From contig CAYRDY010000042.1 of assembly GCA_964423195.1 (NCBI GenBank), forward strand, positions 1 through 19,064: DNA of 19,064 nt, in the 5' to 3' direction. This DNA comes from CAKRHR01 sp964423195. GTDB taxonomy: Bacteria; Bacillota; Clostridia; Lachnospirales; Lachnospiraceae. A model generated the notes under the pieces. It searched no databases and had not been told where the DNA came from. It saw only the letters and a program-made list of their open reading frames with translations. Positions 14,547 through 19,064 of the stretch are shown in pieces. Numbering within the stretch: position 1 is the stretch's first letter; each line of letters begins with the position of its first letter. The position numbers and the translations under genes were made by a program.

Positions 14547-17180
14547 ATGGCTACAAAATGGGTGTATATGTTCACGGAAGGCAATGCGAATATGAGGAAC
14601 CTTCTGGGCGGCAAAGGCGCCAACCTTGCTGAGATGACCAACTTGGGACTTCCTGTCCCGCAGGGATTCACGATCACCACAGAGGCTTGCACACAGTATT
14701 ATGAGGACGGCAGAGAGATCAATGACGAGATCATGGGTCAGATCAACGAGGCAATCGTCAGGATGGAGGAGATCACCGGCAAGAAATTCGGCGATCTTGA
14801 CAATCCGCTGCTTGTCTCCGTGCGCTCGGGTGCCAGGGCTTCCATGCCGGGCATGATGGATACGATCCTCAACCTTGGCCTCAACGAGGAAGTCGTCGAG
14901 GTCGTCGCGAAGAAGACCGGCAATGAGAGATGGGCGCGCGACTGTTACCGGAGATTTATTCAGATGTATTCCGACGTCGTCATGGAAGTCGGCAAGAAAT
15001 ATTTTGAGGAACTGATCGACAAGATGAAGGAGAAGAGAGGCGTGACTCAGGACATCGACCTGACCGCCGCCGACTTAAAAGAACTCGCGGATCAGTTCAA
15101 GGCCGAGTACAAGAGCAAGATCGGCACAGATTTCCCGGATGATCCGAGAGAGCAGCTGATGGGCGCTATCAAGGCCGTGTTCCGCTCATGGGACAACCCT
15201 CGCGCGAATGTCTATCGCCGTGACAATGACATCCCTTATTCATGGGGCACCGCCGTCAACGTCCAGGAGATGGCGTTCGGCAACTGGTCGGACGAGTCCG
15301 GCACAGGCGTTGCCTTCACCCGTGACCCTGCGACAGGCGAGAAGAAGCTGATGGGCGAGTTTTTGATGAACGCTCAGGGCGAGGACGTGGTCGCCGGTGT
15401 CCGCACACCGCAGCCGATCTCCGCGCTGGCGGAAGTCATGCCGGAAGTTTACGAGCAGTTTACGCAGGTCTGCCATACGCTGGAGACCCATTACAGAGAT
15501 ATGCAGGATATGGAGTTCACGATCCAGGACAGGAAGCTCTTCATGCTGCAGACAAGAAACGGCAAGCGGACAGCTCAGGCCGCCTTAAAGATTGCCTGCG
15601 ACCTCGTCGACGAGGGGATGAGGACGCCTGAGGAAGCCGTCGCCATGATCGACCCGCGCAACCTTGACAGCCTGCTTCATCCGCAGTTTGACGCGGCTGC
15701 CCTGAAGGCCGCGACGCCGATCGGCAAGGGCCTTGGCGCTTCACCGGGCGCCGCCTGCGGCAAGGTTGTGTTTACAGCCGACGATGCCGTGGAGTGGGCC
15801 GCGAGAGGCGAGAAAGTGGTGCTCGTCCGCCTTGAGACCTCACCGGAGGATATTACCGGTATGAAGTCCGCACAGGGCATCCTGACTGTCCGCGGCGGCA
15901 TGACATCCCACGCGGCCGTGGTTGCCCGCGGCATGGGCACATGCTGTGTATCCGGCTGCGGCGAGATTGCCATGGACGAGGAAAACAAGAAATTCACGCT
16001 TTCCGGCAAAGTCTATCATGAGGGCGACTTCATTTCTATCGACGGCACGACAGGCAATATTTATGAGGGCATCATCCCGACTGTGGACGCCCAGATCGCC
16101 GGCGAGTTCGGCAGGATCATGGCATGGGCGGACCAGTTCAGGACCATGAAGGTCCGGACAAACGCCGACACGCCTGCCGACGCGAAGAAAGCCCGTGAGC
16201 TCGGCGCGGAGGGCATCGGCCTTTGCCGCACAGAGCATATGTTCTTTGACGAGGACAGGATCGCGGCATTCCGCGAGATGATCTGCGCGGACACCGCCGA
16301 GGAGAGAGAGGCCGCACTGGCAAAGATCCTTCCGTATCAGCAGGGCGACTTTGAGGAACTTTACGAGGCGCTTGAGGGCAATCCGGTCACCATCCGTTTC
16401 CTGGATCCACCGCTCCACGAGTTTGTTCCGACAGAGGAGGAAGATATAGAGAAGCTGGCTGAGGCTCAGGGCAAGAGCGTTGAGGAGATCAAGACGATCA
16501 TCGCCGGCCTTCATGAGTTCAACCCGATGATGGGCCATCGCGGATGCCGCCTGGCTGTCACCTATCCTGAGATCGCAAGAATGCAGACCTGCGCCGTGAT
16601 CCGCGCGGCCATCAATGTCAAGAAGGCGCATCCGGACTGGAATGTGTGCCCTGAGATCATGATCCCGCTGGTCGGCGATATCAAAGAGCTGAAATATGTC
16701 AAGAAAATTATCGTTGAGACGGCGGACGCGGAGATCGCGGCAGCGGGCAGCGACCTCAAATATGAGGTCGGTACCATGATTGAGATTCCAAGGGCATGCC
16801 TGACCGCGGATGAGATCGCCAAGGAGGCCGATTTCTTCTGCTTCGGCACAAACGATCTGACACAGATGACCTTCGGCTTCTCTCGCGATGACGCCGGCAA
16901 ATTCCTTGACGCGTACTATGACGCCAAGATCTTTGAGAATGATCCGTTCGCGAAGCTTGATCAGGCGGGCGTCGGCAAACTGATGAAGATGGCCATCGAC
17001 CTCGGCAAGCCGGTGAATCCGAATCTGCATCTCGGCATCTGCGGCGAGCACGGCGGTGACCCGACATCCGTCGAGTTCTGCCATAAGCTCGGTCTCGACT
17101 ATGTGTCCTGCTCACCGTTCCGCGTGCCTATCGCGAGACTCGCGGCGGCGCAGGCGGCGATCGCTGACAAAAAGAATTAA
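14547..17180 (+). CDS. ppdK: Pyruvate, phosphate dikinase
   Basis: Interconverts pyruvate + ATP + phosphate and PEP + AMP + pyrophosphate. In fermentative clostridia it can serve glycolysis in place of, or beside, pyruvate kinase. The 877-residue protein matches the Clostridium symbiosum enzyme in length and layout. The ATP-grasp domain comes first (GGKGANLAEM near the N-terminus, SVRSGARASMPGMMDT around 90-110). The swivelling phosphohistidine domain has GGMTSHAAVVARGMG with the catalytic His455. The C-terminal PEP/pyruvate barrel has GLCRTEHMF, FGTNDLTQMTFG and the catalytic-acid cysteine Cys832 in LGICGEHGG. Start is ATG 14547, with AGGAGG 9 nt upstream. It has its own strong promoter, a long structured leader and a strong terminator, so it is a single-gene unit that is probably highly expressed. 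Its regulatory kinase/phosphatase is not in the window. Confidence 0.98.
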   Translation: MATKWVYMFTEGNANMRNLLGGKGANLAEMTNLGLPVPQGFTITTEACTQYYEDGREINDEIMGQINEAIVRMEEITGKKFGDLDNPLLVSVRSGARASMPGMMDTILNLGLNEEVVEVVAKKTGNERWARDCYRRFIQMYSDVVMEVGKKYFEELIDKMKEKRGVTQDIDLTAADLKELADQFKAEYKSKIGTDFPDDPREQLMGAIKAVFRSWDNPRANVYRRDNDIPYSWGTAVNVQEMAFGNWSDESGTGVAFTRDPATGEKKLMGEFLMNAQGEDVVAGVRTPQPISALAEVMPEVYEQFTQVCHTLETHYRDMQDMEFTIQDRKLFMLQTRNGKRTAQAALKIACDLVDEGMRTPEEAVAMIDPRNLDSLLHPQFDAAALKAATPIGKGLGASPGAACGKVVFTADDAVEWAARGEKVVLVRLETSPEDITGMKSAQGILTVRGGMTSHAAVVARGMGTCCVSGCGEIAMDEENKKFTLSGKVYHEGDFISIDGTTGNIYEGIIPTVDAQIAGEFGRIMAWADQFRTMKVRTNADTPADAKKARELGAEGIGLCRTEHMFFDEDRIAAFREMICADTAEEREAALAKILPYQQGDFEELYEALEGNPVTIRFLDPPLHEFVPTEEEDIEKLAEAQGKSVEEIKTIIAGLHEFNPMMGHRGCRLAVTYPEIARMQTCAVIRAAINVKKAHPDWNVCPEIMIPLVGDIKELKYVKKIIVETADAEIAAAGSDLKYEVGTMIEIPRACLTADEIAKEADFFCFGTNDLTQMTFGFSRDDAGKFLDAYYDAKIFENDPFAKLDQAGVGKLMKMAIDLGKPVNPNLHLGICGEHGGDPTSVEFCHKLGLDYVSCSPFRVPIARLAAAQAAIADKKN

Positions 17181-17201
17181 ACATTAATAGATAAAACTGC
17201 C

Positions 17202-17230
17202 AAAAGGGAAGCATCATGCTTCCCTTTTGT
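17202..17230 (+). terminator. Strong terminator after ppdK
   Basis: AAAAGGGAAGC (17202-17212) pairs perfectly with GCTTCCCTTTT (17218-17228) around ATCAT. The 3' arm ends in TTTT, and the A-tract on the other side means it could work in both directions. Confidence 0.9.
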
Positions 17231-17241
17231 GTAAATGTGCG

Positions 17242-17341
17242 NNNNNNNNNNNNNNNNNNNNNNNNNNNNNNNNNNNNNNNNNNNNNNNNNNNNNNNNNNN
17301 NNNNNNNNNNNNNNNNNNNNNNNNNNNNNNNNNNNNNNNNN
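17242..17341. other. Scaffold gap (100 N)
   Basis: Exactly 100 undetermined bases, the usual placeholder for a gap of unknown length. The true distance between ppdK and guaA, and any gene or regulatory RNA there, is unknown. The reading frame that appears to run through it is not evidence of coding. Confidence 0.98.
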
Positions 17342-17369
17342 GATTGACGAGACGACTGGAGGGATGAAT

Positions 17370-18911
17370 GTGAAAAATGAGATGATCATTGTCCTTGATT
17401 TTGGCGGACAATATAATCAGCTGATCGCGAGGCGTGTCCGCGAATGTCATGTGTACTGCGAGGTCAGGCCCTATACGATGAGCCTTGAGGAAATCGTGGC
17501 CCTGCATCCGAGGGGAATTATTTTTACCGGCGGGCCGAACAGCGTCTATGATGAGAGCTCGCCGAGTTATGACAGCGCGATCTTTGAGACGGGCATTCCG
17601 ATTCTTGGCATCTGCTACGGCTCTCAGCTCATGGCCCATCTGCTCGGCGGAACCGTCGAGACCGCGCCGGTCAGCGAATATGGCCATACGGAGGTGGATG
17701 TCGACACATCGGATCTTTTGTTTGAGGATGTGTCCCCGCACACGGTCTGCTGGATGAGCCATACGGATTACATCGCAAAGGTGCCCGATGGATTTAAGAG
17801 CACAGCGCGCACGGCGGCCTGTCCGGTGGCCGCGATGTCCTGTCCGGAGCGCGGATTATACGCGACGCAGTTTCACCCGGAGGTCATGCACACCGCGGAG
17901 GGGATGAAGATGCTTTCCAATTTTGTGTACCGCGTCTGCGGATGTGCTGGCGACTGGAAAATGGATTCGTTTGTGACGTCAACGATCAAATCCCTGCGCG
18001 CACGCATCGGCAGCGGCAAGGTCCTCTGCGCGCTCTCCGGCGGCGTGGATTCCTCCGTGGCCGCCGTGCTTTTATCCAGAGCTGTCGGAAAACAGCTGAC
18101 CTGTGTGTTTGTCGACCACGGCCTCCTGCGCAAAAACGAGGGCGATGAGGTGGAGGCCGTATTCGGCCCCGATGGCCCTTATGAGCTGAATTTTATCCGG
18201 GTCAATGCGCAGCAGCGCTATTATGACAAATTGAGAGGTGTGGTGGAGCCGGAGGCCAAGCGGAAGATTATCGGCGAGGAGTTTATCCGTGTCTTTGAGG
18301 AGGAGGCCAAGAAGATCGGCGCGGTCGATTTCCTCGTGCAGGGCACGATCTATCCCGATGTCATCGAGAGTGGTCTCGGCAAGTCTGCGGTGATCAAGTC
18401 TCATCACAACGTCGGCGGTCTGCCGGATGTCGTCGAGTTTAAGGAGATCATCGAGCCGCTTCGAATGCTCTTTAAGGATGAGGTGCGCAGAGTCGGCCTT
18501 GAGCTCGGCATTCCGGAGTATCTGGTCAATCGCCAGCCGTTTCCGGGTCCAGGCCTGGGCGTGCGCATTATCGGTGAGGTGACGGAGGAGAAAGTCCGGA
18601 TCGTGCAGGAGGCCGATGCCATTTACCGCGAGGAGATCGCCAATGCCGGCCTTGACAGGGATTATGCCCAGTATTTTGCGGCCATCACCAATATGCGTTC
18701 CGTCGGTGTGATGGGCGACGATAGGACCTACGACTACGCGATTGCCCTGCGGGCCGTCCTCACCAGCGATTTCATGACCGCCGATGCCGCCGAGATCCCG
18801 TGGGACGTGCTCAAAAAAGTGACAAACAGAATCGTCAATGAGGTCAAGGGCGTGAACCGCGTGCTGTACGACTGCACGGGCAAGCCGCCCGGAACGATCG
18901 AGTTCGAATAG
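17370..18911 (+). CDS. guaA: GMP synthase (glutamine-hydrolysing)
   Basis: Converts XMP to GMP using ATP and ammonia from glutamine, the last step of guanine nucleotide synthesis. The 513-residue protein has both domains. The class I glutamine amidotransferase domain has its nucleophile Cys82 in GICYGSQ and the His169/Glu171 pair in FHPEV. The ATP-pyrophosphatase domain has the PP-loop SGGVDSS at 223-229, and the C-terminal dimerisation domain ends in the usual GTIEFE. The start is probably GTG 17370: GGAGGG lies 6 nt upstream and the protein then begins MKNEMIIVLDFGGQ, as in relatives. ATG 17364 touches the ribosome site, and ATG 17382 would trim four residues. Because the N gap begins only 28 nt upstream, the promoter and any purine riboswitch cannot be seen. 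Confidence 0.97.
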   Translation: MKNEMIIVLDFGGQYNQLIARRVRECHVYCEVRPYTMSLEEIVALHPRGIIFTGGPNSVYDESSPSYDSAIFETGIPILGICYGSQLMAHLLGGTVETAPVSEYGHTEVDVDTSDLLFEDVSPHTVCWMSHTDYIAKVPDGFKSTARTAACPVAAMSCPERGLYATQFHPEVMHTAEGMKMLSNFVYRVCGCAGDWKMDSFVTSTIKSLRARIGSGKVLCALSGGVDSSVAAVLLSRAVGKQLTCVFVDHGLLRKNEGDEVEAVFGPDGPYELNFIRVNAQQRYYDKLRGVVEPEAKRKIIGEEFIRVFEEEAKKIGAVDFLVQGTIYPDVIESGLGKSAVIKSHHNVGGLPDVVEFKEIIEPLRMLFKDEVRRVGLELGIPEYLVNRQPFPGPGLGVRIIGEVTEEKVRIVQEADAIYREEIANAGLDRDYAQYFAAITNMRSVGVMGDDRTYDYAIALRAVLTSDFMTADAAEIPWDVLKKVTNRIVNEVKGVNRVLYDCTGKPPGTIEFE

Positions 18912-18921
18912 CAGACATTTG

Positions 18922-18963
18922 GGCTGAAAATCCAGTGTTTATGCGGGTTTTCAGCCTTTTTAT
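18922..18963 (+). terminator. Terminator after guaA
   Basis: GGCTGAAAA (18922-18930) pairs perfectly with TTTTCAGCC (18948-18956) around a 17-nt loop, followed at once by TTTTTATT. It lies 10 nt after the guaA stop. Confidence 0.85.
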
Positions 18964-18991
18964 TCAGTAAATTCTCACTAATTACTGGAAA

Positions 18992-19021
18992 AGGCCAATT
19001 CTTTGCGGAAAGAACTGGCCT
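18992..19021. repeat. Imperfect inverted repeat at the right edge
   Basis: AGGCCA/TGGCCT (18992-18997/19016-19021) and TTCTTT/AAAGAA (18999-19004/19009-19014), with one A-C mismatch between the stems and a GCGG loop. No T-tract follows, so it is not a typical terminator. It may be part of the leader or beginning of a gene that continues past the window. Confidence 0.5.
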
Positions 19022-19064
19022 CATCCATTGAAGGGTTTGATGCGGAGCTGGAAATCGAAGGGGG

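Noticed and set aside
15840..17084. A 414-codon minus-strand open frame inside ppdK
   Set aside because: Fully antisense to a PPDK with all catalytic residues; no ribosome site or recognisable domain.
17235..17369. N-terminal extension of guaA through the gap
   Set aside because: It consists of undetermined bases; the family start is after the gap with its own ribosome site.

Overview
The window reads as chromosomal DNA from a low-GC-phylum (Bacillota) anaerobe of the Clostridia, most likely a Lachnospiraceae-type gut bacterium with a fairly GC-rich genome. The evidence is the gene set and order: a pyrophosphate-type pyruvate,phosphate dikinase close to the Clostridium symbiosum enzyme, a single-chain glycyl-tRNA synthetase, era-recO-glyS-ppdK in one line, an M16C peptidase, and rsmD-coaD followed by a small coiled-coil protein. 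Purine-rich ribosome sites (AGGAGG type) and TTG/GTG starts fit the same group. This placement is inference; there is no rRNA in the window.

Layout. 1-1330 is an AT-rich accessory patch. It holds an outward-facing promoter at the left edge, a lone DpnI-type restriction enzyme on the minus strand (cuts methylated GATC), and about 400 bases of gene-free DNA with scraps of protein-like reading frame. From 1331 on, everything is on the plus strand: class I lysyl-tRNA synthetase with an added C-terminal tRNA-binding domain, NAD(H) pyrophosphatase (nudC), then a strong promoter and the rsmD-coaD-coiled-coil operon ending at a terminator near 6320. Next come the M16C peptidase, era, recO, glyS and a MATE transporter (6508-14226). 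A separate promoter and a structured leader precede ppdK, which ends in a strong terminator. A 100-N scaffold gap (17242-17341) separates ppdK from guaA, which has its own terminator.

How the genes work together. Most are housekeeping: translation (lysK, glyS, rsmD, era), cofactor and nucleotide metabolism (coaD, nudC, guaA), recombination repair (recO), glycolysis/PEP metabolism (ppdK), peptide turnover (M16C) and export (MATE). I do not see a clear new multi-gene system. The items most worth a second look are the LysRS-tRNA-binding-domain fusion, the solitary DpnI gene and its flanks, and GC-rich palindromic repeat arrays in the intergenic regions (44/45-nt, 37-nt and 66-nt periods). The ppdK leader also has a terminator-like hairpin almost at the predicted transcription start.

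Gene-free stretches over 300 bases are 930-1330 and 14227-14546; both are described. No tRNA, rRNA, CRISPR array, transposase or phage gene was recognised.
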